The notes below the pieces were generated by a model. The model was not told the DNA's origin. It did no database searches and saw only the letters and a list, made by a program, of their open reading frames with translations. Below, piece after piece: positions 1-9,534 of a DNA stretch of 62,032 bases (position 1 is the stretch's first letter; each line of letters starts with the position of its first letter). Source of the DNA: Rhizobium sp. Root1220 (GTDB taxonomy: Bacteria; Pseudomonadota; Alphaproteobacteria; Rhizobiales; Rhizobiaceae); assembly GCF_001426265.1 (NCBI RefSeq), contig NZ_LMDG01000011.1, forward strand, positions 1 through 62,032. The letters run 5' to 3'. The position numbers were made by a program, and so were the translations under genes.

Positions 1-1
1 C

Positions 2-82
2 CAAGAATGGAACGACTTCCTAGACAGCTTTGTTGACAACGAGCTGCTCGTCGCTCGCATCAAAGCCAAATCTACGCGGTAG
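2..82 (+). CDS. C-terminal tail of a gene cut by the window edge
   Basis: Frame 2 is open from the first bases and ends at TAG (80-82), giving about 26 residues that begin QEWNDFLDSFVDNELL. The start lies outside the window. The amphipathic helical tail is not enough to name a family. Bases 83-386 after it hold no gene I can support. Confidence 0.35.
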   Translation, partial: QEWNDFLDSFVDNELLVARIKAKSTR

Positions 83-386
83 CAATCGGGCGGTTACGCT
101 GAAAATGACGCGATGAAACGTTGTCTTGGGTCATGCTCATTCCGTTTCTCTCAGCGTTAATGCTGAGGGCGAGCGGGAATATGAGGCGAGCTTTAAGAAA
201 GGATGTATCCGGCGTAGCACTTTGAATGCTGCCTGGTCATCGCGTTTGTGCCCTTACGCAAATCATCCTGGTTCGGTGCTCAGGAGTTCAATGTCCGCGC
301 GTTAATTAAGCGCGCTTATCTAAGTCCGGGGTTTAATTAAATGAAACGCTCCTTGCTTAAATAAGGGGCGGGATTGATACTGGGTT

Positions 387-1568
387 ATGTCTGATTCCCA
401 ATCCAAACATCGCTTGGGTCGTTTCGTCGAGACGATCGCTGCCAGTGAAACAGTGCGGGCGTTCGTGCCTCCACCATTGCCGCCCGAGCCGGCGATTGAT
501 GTACTTTCATTGCTGGAGCGCCTCAGCCTAGCAGAGCGCGCGCTGGGACGCTTGGATGGCATCACAATTCTGCTGCCGCAACAAGAGCTGTTTCTTTATA
601 TGTATGTGAGGAAGGAGGCTGTTCTTTCCTCGCAGATTGAAGGCACGCAGTCGACGCTTTCCGATCTCTTGCGGTTTGAGACCGAAGCTCGGAAGGGGCA
701 GCCGGTTGATGATATCCGTGAAGTCTCCAACTATGTTGACGCCATGATGTATGGTTTGGAGCGGCTGGAAACGCTCCCCATGTCGTTGCGTCTAATTCGT
801 GAGATGCACGCCAGGCTCCTGCACAGTGGGCGAGGAGGCACCAAGGATCCCGGAAAGTTTCGCCGCTCGCAAAATTGGATTGGCGGCACGCGCCCCGGCA
901 ACGCACTTTTCGTGCCGCCACCCGTCACTGAAATGGCCGCTTGTCTAGATGCGTTCGAGCGCTTCATGCATGACGACCAATCTCGGTTGCCGGCACTCAT
1001 CAAAGCTGGCCTGCTGCATGTGCAGTTTGAAACGATCCATCCGTTTCTCGATGGCAATGGCCGTATCGGCCGCCTGCTTGTAACCCTATATCTTTGCATG
1101 AACGGCGTTTTGCGAAAGCCGCTGCTATACCTCAGCCTCTATCTGAAGTCCCATCGAAGAGAATATTATCGGTTGTTGCAAGAGGTTCGCGAAAATGGGA
1201 ACTGGGAAGCTTGGCTGGACTTTTTCCTGACCGGCGTCGCCGATACCGCCAATCAAGCGTTTGAGGCTGCGACCCAGATCGCCGATCTTTTCAAGGAAGA
1301 TCGGGAACGGATCACGATGGAGAGTGATAGAGCGGGGTCGGCCCTTCGCATTCACGAATTTTTCCAGCAGAACCCTTTTCACACGGCGAACCAGATTGTT
1401 CAGATCACAGGTCTGTCCGCGCCAACGGTTAATGCCGCACTTGCTGATCTGGAGCGTTTGGGCATAGTTGACGAGGTGACCGGCCGCAAGCGTGGCCGCG
1501 TGTTCAGCTACCGACGATATCTTGCAATTCTGAGCGAAGGCACCGATCCCTTGCCCCTCAGTTCGTGA
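387..1568 (+). CDS. Fic family protein (class II, N-terminal inhibitory helix)
   Basis: A 393-residue Fic-domain protein, predicted to transfer AMP or another nucleotide phosphate moiety to protein hydroxyls. The Fic core is visible as HPFLDGNGRIGR (residues 218-229), with the catalytic His and phosphate-binding loop intact. Upstream, SSQIEG (81-86) fits the (S/T)xxxE(G/N) inhibitory helix of self-inhibited class II Fic proteins, so no separate antitoxin is required and none is seen next door. The C-terminal ~80 residues form a winged-helix-like region (about 320-375), as in the common Fic/DUF4172-type bacterial proteins. The gene stands alone between a truncated gene and mobile-element debris. 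It is intact and of normal family length. Its target is unknown. Confidence 0.93.
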   Translation: MSDSQSKHRLGRFVETIAASETVRAFVPPPLPPEPAIDVLSLLERLSLAERALGRLDGITILLPQQELFLYMYVRKEAVLSSQIEGTQSTLSDLLRFETEARKGQPVDDIREVSNYVDAMMYGLERLETLPMSLRLIREMHARLLHSGRGGTKDPGKFRRSQNWIGGTRPGNALFVPPPVTEMAACLDAFERFMHDDQSRLPALIKAGLLHVQFETIHPFLDGNGRIGRLLVTLYLCMNGVLRKPLLYLSLYLKSHRREYYRLLQEVRENGNWEAWLDFFLTGVADTANQAFEAATQIADLFKEDRERITMESDRAGSALRIHEFFQQNPFHTANQIVQITGLSAPTVNAALADLERLGIVDEVTGRKRGRVFSYRRYLAILSEGTDPLPLSS

Positions 1569-1730
1569 GAAATAAATTGGCCAAAAGTTCGCTCTTCATA
1601 AAGACCTGAGATATCGCAAGGTGTCTCAACGGTAGCTGAATGAGGAAGACGTTGTCTCCTCCCGGCACGTGTTCATGCTGCGAGTTGGTTTGATTATGTG
1701 TTCGACCAAGCGGAGGGGTCCTTAGTGGCA

Positions 1731-2219
1731 ATGCCTATTGAAACTGAAAGGCACGGCGAGATGTCTTGCCAAATCGCGGCCAGCGAAAAAATAGATCAAT
1801 ACAACGGGACCTTGTTATACAAGATCTTCGAGATTGGCATGATTGCCGGTCCCAGCGTTGAAGCTGTGAGCGCGCAGTTTCGAGCCATATGCGACATGAC
1901 TGATGCAGGAGGAATGGTTCGTCATGGAGTAATTATGTTGGGCTATCACAACCGAGCGTTCAGCGGAGATGTGTAACTTGTCGACGGCGAAATAATCGGC
2001 GAGTGGTCATCCGATGAAGAAGAGTGGTGCCACTTCATCCAAATCGACGAGAATGAGATCGCTCTAAGTGCACCATCTCCTTGGATGCTGCACGACTTGA
2101 TCGCAGATTGGTTGGGTCGCGAGAATGGCACCACCGATTTTACTCGAATCCAGCTTATCAAGCGAAGTTTTCCAGTTTTCCAGTCGAGTTGGGTTTCGAT
2201 CGAGGCGGTGTTTTGTTGA
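1731..2219 (+). pseudogene. Unknown protein gene split by an in-frame stop
   Basis: The reading frame from ATG 1731 gives about 81 residues and ends at TAA (1974-1976). The same frame stays open to TGA 2217-2219, and down to about 2155 it has natural-looking acidic, amphipathic composition (DGEIIGEWSSDEEEW, then APSPWMLHDLIADWLG). I read this as one gene of about 140 residues interrupted by a nonsense codon, with its 3' end running into a recombinase relic. The family is not recognised. A shorter functional ORF (1731-1976) is the alternative. Confidence 0.4.
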
Positions 2220-2260
2220 TCAGTCGAATAACGCGCGTAACACGACGAGCTTGAGGGCAT
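2185..2260 (-). pseudogene. Relic of a serine-recombinase N-terminus
   Basis: On the minus strand a short stretch reads YARYSTDQQNTASIETQ, the signature start of large serine recombinases (Y-RxS-D-Q--SIE-Q, with the nucleophilic Ser). Homology-like sequence stops within about 20 residues on either side, so only a stub is left. It sits between two other broken genes and marks an old mobile-element boundary. Confidence 0.55.
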
Positions 2261-2315
2261 GCATAGTGACCGTTCTCGCTGGTTTGAAACGCGGTCACCA
2301 TGGTAGAGATCGAGT

Positions 2316-2792
2316 ATGGGATTCGGGGTTTTCATTCACCGCACAGATTCGATCTACGACGACAGCCCGGCTGAGCAATATCAGTTTCCGAGCCAGTATC
2401 TCGGTCGCGTCCAAGCCTGCGTTGGGGGACTGGATCATTTATTACGAGCCGCGAAAAGTGGCGGCGACGCGCGGATATTTCGCGCTGGTAAGAGTCATTC
2501 CAGATCCCGAAGCGCCTGGAATGTATCTGGCTCTGATCGAACCCGGCAGCTATCTCGATTTTTCGAGACTACAGGATGATGCAGACACCACAAAGCTTGT
2601 GACTGCAGCATGCCTGGGTCGCGTTCAGAGATGGCAAGTGCAGCTTTTCAAGCTCGATGGTTGCACAGGGGAGTGTGTATCCTTTCGTTCAGAATTCGTG
2701 TCTCGAAGGCCTTACGCAAGACCGCATCAAAGATTTCAAGGGCTATCTGTCATGCGAAGAGGGCGACATGAGCAGCCCGGTACCTTCAAAAT
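2316..2792 (+). pseudogene. Frameshifted HNH-endonuclease-type protein (N-terminal part)
   Basis: Three plus-strand frames carry consecutive pieces of one protein. The first, from ATG 2316, reads VFIHRTDSIYDDSPAEQYQF and on through a GRVQACVG-like segment. The second, from about 2430, reads DWIIYYEPRKV and then ARG-YFALVRVIPDPEAPGM and YLALIEPGSYLDF. The third, from about 2620, has a VAFRDGK-like and LTQDRIKDF-like tail. These segments match the N-terminal domain found ahead of HNH nuclease domains in rhizobial restriction-like HNH proteins. The HNH domain itself is missing, so the gene is both frameshifted and truncated. Bases 2793-3239 downstream hold nothing I can support. Confidence 0.6.
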
Positions 2793-3239
2793 GAACAACG
2801 CGCTGTGGTCTGATCGTCCTTCGGGTCCACCGCAGTCTTGGCAGGCATTCGCCAAAGGCCGATCTCGCTTCCGTGTTCAATAGGGCTGTCTCTTTCTCTG
2901 GTGAAACTCAGAGCACCTCTAATGTAGTAGGCAATGACGCAGAGCTGCCTCCGTTATGGCCGACGTCCTAAACCTTTCTCGCCTCGTCAGCCGAGTGGGA
3001 GCAGGCTGCCAAAATCCTGTTGTGAGACAGGTTGCCAGGGCGGTTGATATAATGTTCCGTTCGACGAACTTCCCTTCCTCAGCACCGCCCGGTGGATCAC
3101 GTCATCGCGACCGGGGCTGGTATCGGGAGCGCGGCGCAAAGACCAATTTTCGCGACCAGACGGCGCTCACGTTGGTCGTCGAATGCCACGAAAGAACGAG
3201 CTACTTGCCGAGCCTACGCCCAATTTGACTGGTTATCCG

Positions 3240-4316
3240 TCACACACGTCGTGTCGTTGCCGACGCTCCTTGGTCCGCAATGCGTTGGTTGCTTTCATCG
3301 AAGTGGTGAAGGGCTCGCGGGTCCGCCACGACGACCAACAATTCGTCAAGGCGGATTTGTGATCGGCCAGGCACGCGAAAGATCAGTGGTGTTCCATCGG
3401 CACGAAGCGCATGAACATAGCTTTCAGCACCGACCAATTCGACTGCACTTACGCGGACCTCCATTCGAACAGCACCTCCATCACCTCTGTCAGCGATTTG
3501 CAGGTCTTCGGGCCGGATGCCAATCGTTTTGGTGCCCGGCGGGATCACGGAGCTGTCCCTGTCGATAAAACCATCTTTCTCGAAGGAGAAAAGGTTCATG
3601 GAGGGAGACCCAATGAACGTGGCCACAAAGGTTGTCGCGGGCTTTTCGTAAAGCTCGATTGGTGTACCGATTTGCTCGATCCGGCCGCCGTTCAAAACCA
3701 CGAGCCGGTCGGCCAATGTCATCGCCTCCATCTGGTCGTGGGTGACGTAGACGCTCGTCGTGTTCAATGCACGCTGCAGGCGTTTGATCTCGACGCGCAT
3801 CTGTACGCGCAGCTTCGCATCCAGATTTGAAAGTGGTTCATCGAACAGAAAGGCGGCGGGTTCACGGACGATGGCGCGACCCATGGCAACGCGCTGGCGC
3901 TGTCCACCCGAGAGCTGTCTCGGCTTTCGCTCCAGAAACGGCTCGATTTCGAGCGCATTGGCGGCCTTATGAATCCGCCGCTCGATTTCGTCAGCAGGCG
4001 TGTTGCGATTCTTCAGGCCGTAAGAGAGGTTTTGCCGCACCGTCATATGCGGGTAGAGCGCATAATTCTGGAACACCATGGCAATGTCGCGCTCGGATGG
4101 CTCCAGATCATTAACAACGCGCTCGGCAATGGAAATCTGCCCGGACGAAATGCTCTCCAGTCCAGCGATCATCCGCAACAACGTGGACTTGCCGCAGCCA
4201 GATGGGCCGACAAGCACTACGAGTTCGCCATCGGCGATATCGAGCGAGACGCCCTTGATGACTTCCAAACCGCCGCCATAAGTCTTTCGAACGTCCTTGA
4301 GATTGATTCTGGCCAT
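3240..4316 (-). CDS. ugpC: sn-glycerol-3-phosphate ABC transporter ATP-binding protein UgpC
   Basis: Cytoplasmic ATPase of the glycerol-3-phosphate/glycerophosphodiester importer, 358 residues. Walker [10 protein letters not shown] (37-45), signature LSGGQ (135-139) and Walker B FLFDEP (156-161) are intact. A TOBE/OB-type regulatory tail follows residue 240, as in the MalK/UgpC (CUT1) family. The frame is open further upstream to 4514, but that extension overlaps ugpE and looks non-coding. ATG 4316 starts [15 protein letters not shown] and touches the ugpE stop (TAATG), which indicates translational coupling. It is the last gene of ugpBAEC. Confidence 0.95.
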   Translation of the reverse strand: MARINLKDVRKTYGGGLEVIKGVSLDIADGELVVLVGPSGCGKSTLLRMIAGLESISSGQISIAERVVNDLEPSERDIAMVFQNYALYPHMTVRQNLSYGLKNRNTPADEIERRIHKAANALEIEPFLERKPRQLSGGQRQRVAMGRAIVREPAAFLFDEPLSNLDAKLRVQMRVEIKRLQRALNTTSVYVTHDQMEAMTLADRLVVLNGGRIEQIGTPIELYEKPATTFVATFIGSPSMNLFSFEKDGFIDRDSSVIPPGTKTIGIRPEDLQIADRGDGGAVRMEVRVSAVELVGAESYVHALRADGTPLIFRVPGRSQIRLDELLVVVADPRALHHFDESNQRIADQGASATTRRV

Positions 4317-5176
4317 TACTTCTCCGTCTCCACGAGACCTTTGACAAACCAGCGCTGCATCAGCACCACGACGACGATGGGGGGGATGATGGCGAGTATC
4401 GCCGTCACCATGACGAAATTCCACGGCGTTGCCGCATCGGCGAAATCCACCATCTTGCGCAGGCCGATAATGATGGTGTTCATCTTGGCGTCGTTGGTAA
4501 CGAGGAGCGGCCACAGATATTGCGTCCAGCCGTAGATAAAGAGGATCACGAAAAGCGCGGCGATATTGGTGCGCGATAGCGGCAGAAGGATATCGCGCAT
4601 GAAGCGGAACGGCCCGGCATTGTCGATGCGTGCCGCTTCTACGAGTTCACCCGGGATTGTCAGGAAGAATTGCCGGAACAAGAAGGTAGCGGTCGCAGAG
4701 GCCATTAGCGGCAGCGTCAGCCCGGCATAGGTATCGATCAGGCCGAGATCGACGATCACCTTGTAAGTCGGCAGGATGCGCACTTCGACCGGCAGCATCA
4801 ACGTCACGAAGATCATCCAGAAGAACACCATGCGAAGCGGAAAGCGGAAGAAGACGATCGCAAAGGCCGACAGAAACGAGATGACGATCTTGCCGACGGC
4901 GATGACGACTGCCACGACGAGGGTGTTGAACAGCAGGCGCTCGAGGCTGACGCCGACCACGCGCTCGACGCCGCCCGATAGCGCATCGCCGTAGTTCTCG
5001 GCGAAATGCCCGCCGGGCAGCAAAGAGATTGGCGGCCGAATGATCTGCGCCGACGTCATGGTCGAGGCCACGAACGTATAGTAGATCGGGAAGGCGACGA
5101 TGATGATGCCTATGATCAGCATCAAATGGCCGATGAGCCCGGCGACGGGACGTTTCTCAATCATGGCTGACCTCAA
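4316..5176 (-). CDS. ugpE: sn-glycerol-3-phosphate ABC transporter permease UgpE
   Basis: Inner-membrane permease of 286 residues with about six transmembrane segments, the first at residues 14-35. The large first periplasmic loop ([15 protein letters not shown] onward, PGGHFAENY) is typical of UgpE. The cytoplasmic EAA loop is [21 protein letters not shown]. The start overlaps the ugpA stop by 4 bp and the stop abuts ugpC, so the three membrane and ATPase genes are coupled. Confidence 0.94.
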   Translation of the reverse strand: MRSAMIEKRPVAGLIGHLMLIIGIIIVAFPIYYTFVASTMTSAQIIRPPISLLPGGHFAENYGDALSGGVERVVGVSLERLLFNTLVVAVVIAVGKIVISFLSAFAIVFFRFPLRMVFFWMIFVTLMLPVEVRILPTYKVIVDLGLIDTYAGLTLPLMASATATFLFRQFFLTIPGELVEAARIDNAGPFRFMRDILLPLSRTNIAALFVILFIYGWTQYLWPLLVTNDAKMNTIIIGLRKMVDFADAATPWNFVMVTAILAIIPPIVVVVLMQRWFVKGLVETEK

Positions 5177-6054
5177 CCATAGTGCACGCGCTTCTCGACG
5201 AAGCGGAACTGGAACGCGGTGAGCGCAATCACGATGATCATCAGGATGACCGATTGCGCGGCAGAAGAGCCGAGGTCGAGATTGACGAAGCCGTCATTGT
5301 AGACCTTGTAGACCAGAGTTTCCGTTGCCTTCGCGGGGCCGCCGCCTGTGACGGAATGGATGATGCCGAATGTGTCGAAGAAGGCGTAGACCGTGTTGAC
5401 GACCAACAGGAAGAACGTGGTCGGCGCTAGCAACGGAAAGACGATCGTCCAGAATCGACGGCTGCCGCGAGCGCCGTCGATCGCTGCCGCTTCGATCAGT
5501 GATTTCGGGATAGCCTGCAGGCCGGCCACGAAGAACAGGAAATTGTAGCTGATCTGCTTCCAGGCGGCCGCGATGATGATCAGGCCCATGGCCTGGTTTC
5601 CATTCAGCAACGGATCCCACATAAGGCCGTTCCGACGCAGAATGTAGGCGAATGTACCCATGGCCGGATTGAACATGAAGAGCCACAGCATGCCGGCTAC
5701 CGCCGGCGCCACAGCATAGGGCCATATCAGCAATGTGCGGTAAAAAGTCTGTCCGCGCACCACCTTATCGGCGGCTGTCGCCAGCGCCAGCGCCACCGCC
5801 ATGGAAAGCAGGGCGGTTGACGCACTGAAGACCGCTGTGACCTGAAGCGAATTCAGATAGTTCGGGTCCGATAGCACCTGCTTGAAATTGGCAAGACCGA
5901 CAAACCCGCTCTTTAGCCCGAACGGATCTTGGCGCTGCGTCGATTGAAACAGCGCCTGGCTGGCCGGCCAGAAGAAGAACACCACAGTCAGAATCAGTTG
6001 CGGGGCGACCAGGCAATACGGGAGGATCTTGTTTGGAAAGGCTGCTTGTTGCAC
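5173..6054 (-). CDS. ugpA: sn-glycerol-3-phosphate ABC transporter permease UgpA
   Basis: Partner permease of UgpE, 293 residues with six transmembrane segments. The N-terminus [20 protein letters not shown] followed by a loop with SQALFQS and [11 protein letters not shown] is characteristic of UgpA. The EAA loop reads [21 protein letters not shown]. The start codon is GTG at 6054, preceded by AAGGA. A strong intergenic hairpin separates it from ugpB. Confidence 0.94.
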   Translation of the reverse strand: MQQAAFPNKILPYCLVAPQLILTVVFFFWPASQALFQSTQRQDPFGLKSGFVGLANFKQVLSDPNYLNSLQVTAVFSASTALLSMAVALALATAADKVVRGQTFYRTLLIWPYAVAPAVAGMLWLFMFNPAMGTFAYILRRNGLMWDPLLNGNQAMGLIIIAAAWKQISYNFLFFVAGLQAIPKSLIEAAAIDGARGSRRFWTIVFPLLAPTTFFLLVVNTVYAFFDTFGIIHSVTGGGPAKATETLVYKVYNDGFVNLDLGSSAAQSVILMIIVIALTAFQFRFVEKRVHYG

Positions 6055-6080
6055 GGCAAGGTCCTTGCAAGAGGAGGTAA

Positions 6081-6106
6081 CGCCCGCGGCGATCGGGCCG
6101 CGGGCG
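6081..6106 (-). repeat. 10-bp perfect hairpin in the ugpB-ugpA intergenic region
   Basis: CGCCCGCGGC (6081-6090) and GCCGCGGGCG (6097-6106) are perfect inverted repeats around a 6-nt loop. There is no T-run. The position just after the binding-protein gene fits a 3'-end stabilising or partial-attenuation hairpin that keeps ugpB mRNA in excess over the permease mRNA. Confidence 0.75.
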
Positions 6107-6122
6107 GGACTGCGTCATTGCA

Positions 6123-7430
6123 TCACTGACCGAGAGCTTGCTTAATAGCTTCGTTGCCGCGCTCCACCGCCTTATCAAGCGCTGCCTTAGCATCCTGCTT
6201 GCCGGCCAGCATCGCTTCGAATTCCTCATTCATGATGTCACGAACCTGCGGTAGGTTAACGAGGCGCACGCCCTTGGAATTTTCTGTCGGTGCCTTGCCC
6301 ATCATTTGGAGAATTGGCGTCTCGCGACCCGGGTTCTTGTCGTAAAAACCAGATTTCTTGGTCTCTTCGTAAGCCGCCATCGTGACCGGCATGTAGCCGG
6401 AGACTTGATGCAGCCGGGACTGGATTTTGGTCTGCGACAGGAAATGGTAGAATTGCGCGATGCCCTTGTATTCTTCATCGCTCTTACCGGCGAAGACCCA
6501 AAGGCTTGCACCGCCCGGAATGGTATTCTGCGGACCATGACCCTCATAGTAAGGCAGCTGGCCAATGCCATAATTCATCCCCGACTTGACGATATCGCCG
6601 AGGCCGCCTGAGGATTCTGTCATGATCGCGCATTCGCCGGAGGTGAACAACTGTTTCGCCTCGGAGGTGCGGCCGCCATAGCGGAAGGTCCCATCCTTGG
6701 CGAGATCGGCAATCGACTGGAAATGCTGGACGAACAGCGGTGAGTTAAAAGCCAGCGTCACATCGCTGCCGCCGAGTCCGTTCTCGTTGGAGCCATATGA
6801 CACGTTGTTCCAGGCCGCCAGATTCTCGGTCTGGATCCAGGTCAGCCAGGTGGACGTCAGTCCGCAGGGCGCAGCGCCGCTCGCCTTGATCTTCTTGGCG
6901 GCATCAAAAACTTCGGGCCAGGTTTTCGGGGGCTTGTCAGCATCCAGACCCGCCTTTTTGAAGATGTCCTTGTTGTAGTAGAGGATCGGCGACGAGGAGT
7001 TGTAAGGGAACGATAACATCGTGCCGTCCGGCTTGGAATAGTAGGCGACGATGCCGGCGAGATATTCCGACTTGTCGAAGGTGAAGCCGCCCTTCTTCAG
7101 AACCTCAGCTGCCGGCATGATCGCGCCTTCGGCGCCCATCATCACGCCGCTGCCGGCGTCGAACACCTGCAAAATGGCCGGTGGCTGTTTGGCGCGAAAG
7201 GCGGCAATGCCCGCGTTTAGAGCTTCGGGGTAGGTGCCCTTGAAAACAGGAACGATGGTGTAGTCGCTCTGGCTCTCGTTGAACTCCTTGGCAAGCTGGT
7301 TGACCACCTCGTTGTTGGCGCCAGCCATGGCGTGCCACCATTGAAGTTCCGTGGCTGCAAGCGCGTGCGAGGCCATGGTGAACGAGGCAACAGCCGCGAG
7401 TGCGGATACAGAAAGACTGCGGACGGACAT
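6123..7430 (-). CDS. ugpB: sn-glycerol-3-phosphate ABC transporter substrate-binding protein UgpB
   Basis: Periplasmic binding protein, 435 residues, that delivers glycerol-3-phosphate (and related diesters) to UgpAE. A Sec signal peptide of about 25 residues ends SHALA before ATELQWWHAM, the typical mature UgpB start. The frame is open up to 7505, but ATG 7430 is preceded by AGGGAGGAG and starts directly with the signal peptide, so I prefer it. It is the first gene of ugpBAEC, 199 bp downstream of the phosphatase gene. The gap contains a site resembling the LacI-type palindromes at 12.9-13.0 kb. Confidence 0.95.
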   Translation of the reverse strand: MSVRSLSVSALAAVASFTMASHALAATELQWWHAMAGANNEVVNQLAKEFNESQSDYTIVPVFKGTYPEALNAGIAAFRAKQPPAILQVFDAGSGVMMGAEGAIMPAAEVLKKGGFTFDKSEYLAGIVAYYSKPDGTMLSFPYNSSSPILYYNKDIFKKAGLDADKPPKTWPEVFDAAKKIKASGAAPCGLTSTWLTWIQTENLAAWNNVSYGSNENGLGGSDVTLAFNSPLFVQHFQSIADLAKDGTFRYGGRTSEAKQLFTSGECAIMTESSGGLGDIVKSGMNYGIGQLPYYEGHGPQNTIPGGASLWVFAGKSDEEYKGIAQFYHFLSQTKIQSRLHQVSGYMPVTMAAYEETKKSGFYDKNPGRETPILQMMGKAPTENSKGVRLVNLPQVRDIMNEEFEAMLAGKQDAKAALDKAVERGNEAIKQALGQ

Positions 7431-7554
7431 AGATTGCTCCTCCCTGAGCGGTGTTAAGCCGGATGAACCGGTCTCAATCCCCCGCTTGCGATCCTCCTCG
7501 ATCACGAGCGGGTTGTTCGAAAGACATCAGCAGACGCAAACGAAAGTGACGCGG

Positions 7555-7570
7555 CTGCAAACGTGTTCAA
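7555..7570. promoter_or_regulatory. Putative LacI-family operator upstream of ugpB
   Basis: CTGCAAACGTGTTCAA matches the palindrome TTGCAAGCGTGTGCAA at 12920-12935 in 13 of 16 positions, read by eye. It lies about 125 bp before the ugpB start and suggests co-regulation with the neighbouring transporter. It is degenerate in both half-sites, so this is inference. Confidence 0.5.
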
Positions 7571-7629
7571 TTCAAGATAGCGCCTTCAGCCCGTCTGTCG
7601 AGGTCAGATTGGCACTGTTGGTACGCCGG

Positions 7630-8430
7630 CTATACACCGGCAATTTTTCTGAGATCGTCGATCGCGCCGGGCGCTGCAGCCAGCACTGGCGATCCCTTGG
7701 TCAAACGCTCACCTTCTGTGGGGAACGGGTGATGCCAGCCGCCAGCCTCTCTGACCAGGCAGTATCCTGCCATGCAGTCCCAGGCGTGCATATAGGGCTC
7801 GTAATAGCCGACGAGCCGGCCTGCCGCCACGTAAGCCAGCATCAGCGCGCCGGAGCCGTTGCGGATAAAATTCCCACCTGCCTGCAACAGCTCCTCGACC
7901 ATCTTGCCGACAAAGGCGGGCGTGACATAGTTGTTGGCGCCGATGCCCGTCACGGCGTCGCGGATCGTCCGCGCCGGGTCGATGACAAGCGGCTTGCCGT
8001 TCAATGTCGCGCCGTAGCCGGATGCTGCCGAGTAGAGCTCATCGTGGCAGGGGGCTGCGATCACACCAACAACGGGCTGGCCGTCGTACAGCAGACCGAT
8101 CGAGACGCACCAGTTGGGCATGCCGTTGACAAACGGGCTGGTCCCGTCGATCGGATCGACCACCCAGGTGAAGCCAGAGGTGCCGGGCTCGAGACCATAT
8201 TCCTCCCCGAGAACACCGTCCTTAGGGAAGGTTGCATGGAAGCGGCCGCGGATCAGCTGCTCCACCTCCCGGTCAGCGATCGAGACGACATCCTGCGCAT
8301 CTCTCTTGGTCTCGATGACGAGGGCTTCACGCTTGTTGTAGTAGTCGAGGGCAAGCGCACCGGCTTCCCGGGCAACTTCCTCGGCGATCTTATGGCGTGA
8401 CTCAATGCCGGAGCGCAGCTGCAATTCCAT
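7630..8430 (-). CDS. Inositol-monophosphatase-family phosphatase
   Basis: A 266-residue Mg2+-dependent phosphomonoesterase of the IMPase/FBPase superfamily. The metal-binding motifs are present: GEE (75-77), DPIDGT (92-97) and the C-terminal WD (217-218) in HAWDCMAGYCLVREAGG. The family dephosphorylates small sugar or inositol phosphates (also 3'-phosphoadenosine phosphate or histidinol phosphate). It is the last gene of the AfuABC-like operon, 39 bp after the ATPase gene. The context implies that it removes the phosphate from the imported sugar phosphate in the cytoplasm. No signal peptide is seen. The exact substrate is unknown. Confidence 0.88.
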   Translation of the reverse strand: MELQLRSGIESRHKIAEEVAREAGALALDYYNKREALVIETKRDAQDVVSIADREVEQLIRGRFHATFPKDGVLGEEYGLEPGTSGFTWVVDPIDGTSPFVNGMPNWCVSIGLLYDGQPVVGVIAAPCHDELYSAASGYGATLNGKPLVIDPARTIRDAVTGIGANNYVTPAFVGKMVEELLQAGGNFIRNGSGALMLAYVAAGRLVGYYEPYMHAWDCMAGYCLVREAGGWHHPFPTEGERLTKGSPVLAAAPGAIDDLRKIAGV

Positions 8431-8469
8431 AGATTATATCCTTCAATTGTCGTTCTAGGTCGATGCCGG

Positions 8470-9534
8470 TCAGCTGCGAATAACGGCGACGCCACGTTCC
8501 TTGAAGCCGATGCCGACTTCAGTTGCCGGTGCCAGCGCATGATCCACCGAAGGATCTATGACAAACAGCGTCCCTTGGCTCGTCTTGACTTCATATTCGA
8601 CGTGATCGCCGAGATAGGCCGAGTGGGTGATTTGACCGGTGAAGGCACTTTCATGGCCTTGAGGATCCAGGGTGATGGCGTTGGGGCGGACTGCCAGTTG
8701 GGCGGAGCCGAGACGAAGATCGAGCCCTTTCACCCGGTGCACCAGCCCCTGAACGTTCACCAGCGCCGTGCCGTCGGCAACCTCGGTCACATCGCAGTTG
8801 ACAACATTGGCCTCGCCCATGAAGTCGGCGATGAAGGCAGACGCCGGCAGATCGTAGAGGTCGCGCGGTGCGCCGGCCTGGGCGATCTCGCCGTCCTTCA
8901 TCACGATGATGCGGTCCGAGACGGCGAGCGCCTCGTCCTGGTCATGGGTGACGTAAACGGCGGTGAAGCCGAGCCGCTGCTGCAATTCGCGGATTTCGGT
9001 GCGCACACGCCGGCGAAGGCGAGCATCCAGATTGGACAGGGGCTCGTCGAGCAACAGAACTTGCGGCTCGAGCACCAAGGCGCGAGCCACGGCGACGCGC
9101 TGCTGCTGGCCGCCCGACATTTCGGCCGGCAGCCGCTTTCCCATCCCGGACAAGCCGACCAGCGTCAGGCCCTCTTCAGCTCGCTCGCGGGCTTCCCTCT
9201 TCTTCAGCCCTGAGGATTCCAAACCGTAGGCAACATTGTCCAGCGCGGTCATATGCGGGAACAGCGCATAGGACTGAAACACCATCGAGACATCACGCTC
9301 GTTGGCCGGCAGCATGGTAACGTCCTTGCCGCCGATCAGGATGCGCCCGGAGGTAGGATGCTCCAGCCCGGCCAGCATGCGCAGCGTCGTGGTCTTACCG
9401 CATCCGGACGGGCCGAGCAGGGTGACCAAGGTGCCGGGCTCGATCGTCAGCGACAGGTCGGGAATGGCCGTGAAGGCGCCAAAGGTCTTGGAGACGCTTT
9501 CAAAGACGACAGAGCCGGAAAGCTTCTTGCTCAT
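8470..9534 (-). CDS. ABC transporter ATP-binding protein (AfuC/FbpC/PotA-type)
   Basis: A 354-residue ATPase with Walker A GPSGCGKTT (41-49), signature MSGGQ (139-143), Walker B LLLDEP (160-165) and a TOBE domain from about residue 240. It belongs to the ferric/spermidine/2-AEP/sugar-phosphate group. It overlaps the permease gene by 4 bp (ATGA), so it forms one importer with the fused permease and the binding protein at 11848-12882. Confidence 0.92.
   Translation of the reverse strand: MSKKLSGSVVFESVSKTFGAFTAIPDLSLTIEPGTLVTLLGPSGCGKTTTLRMLAGLEHPTSGRILIGGKDVTMLPANERDVSMVFQSYALFPHMTALDNVAYGLESSGLKKREARERAEEGLTLVGLSGMGKRLPAEMSGGQQQRVAVARALVLEPQVLLLDEPLSNLDARLRRRVRTEIRELQQRLGFTAVYVTHDQDEALAVSDRIIVMKDGEIAQAGAPRDLYDLPASAFIADFMGEANVVNCDVTEVADGTALVNVQGLVHRVKGLDLRLGSAQLAVRPNAITLDPQGHESAFTGQITHSAYLGDHVEYEVKTSQGTLFVIDPSVDHALAPATEVGIGFKERGVAVIRS

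Noticed and set aside
1..27. GGAAC-N17-TGTT at the window start
   Set aside because: It lies inside the coding tail 2-82, so it is probably a chance match. There is no gene start close downstream.
2956..3568. Plus-strand ORFs 2956-3228 and 3092-3568
   Set aside because: They have Arg/Ser-rich shadow composition. The second lies over ugpC on the other strand. No ribosome site or family.
4317..4514. N-terminal extension of the ugpC frame
   Set aside because: It overlaps ugpE in another frame, has His/Arg-rich shadow composition, and ATG 4316 abuts the ugpE stop.
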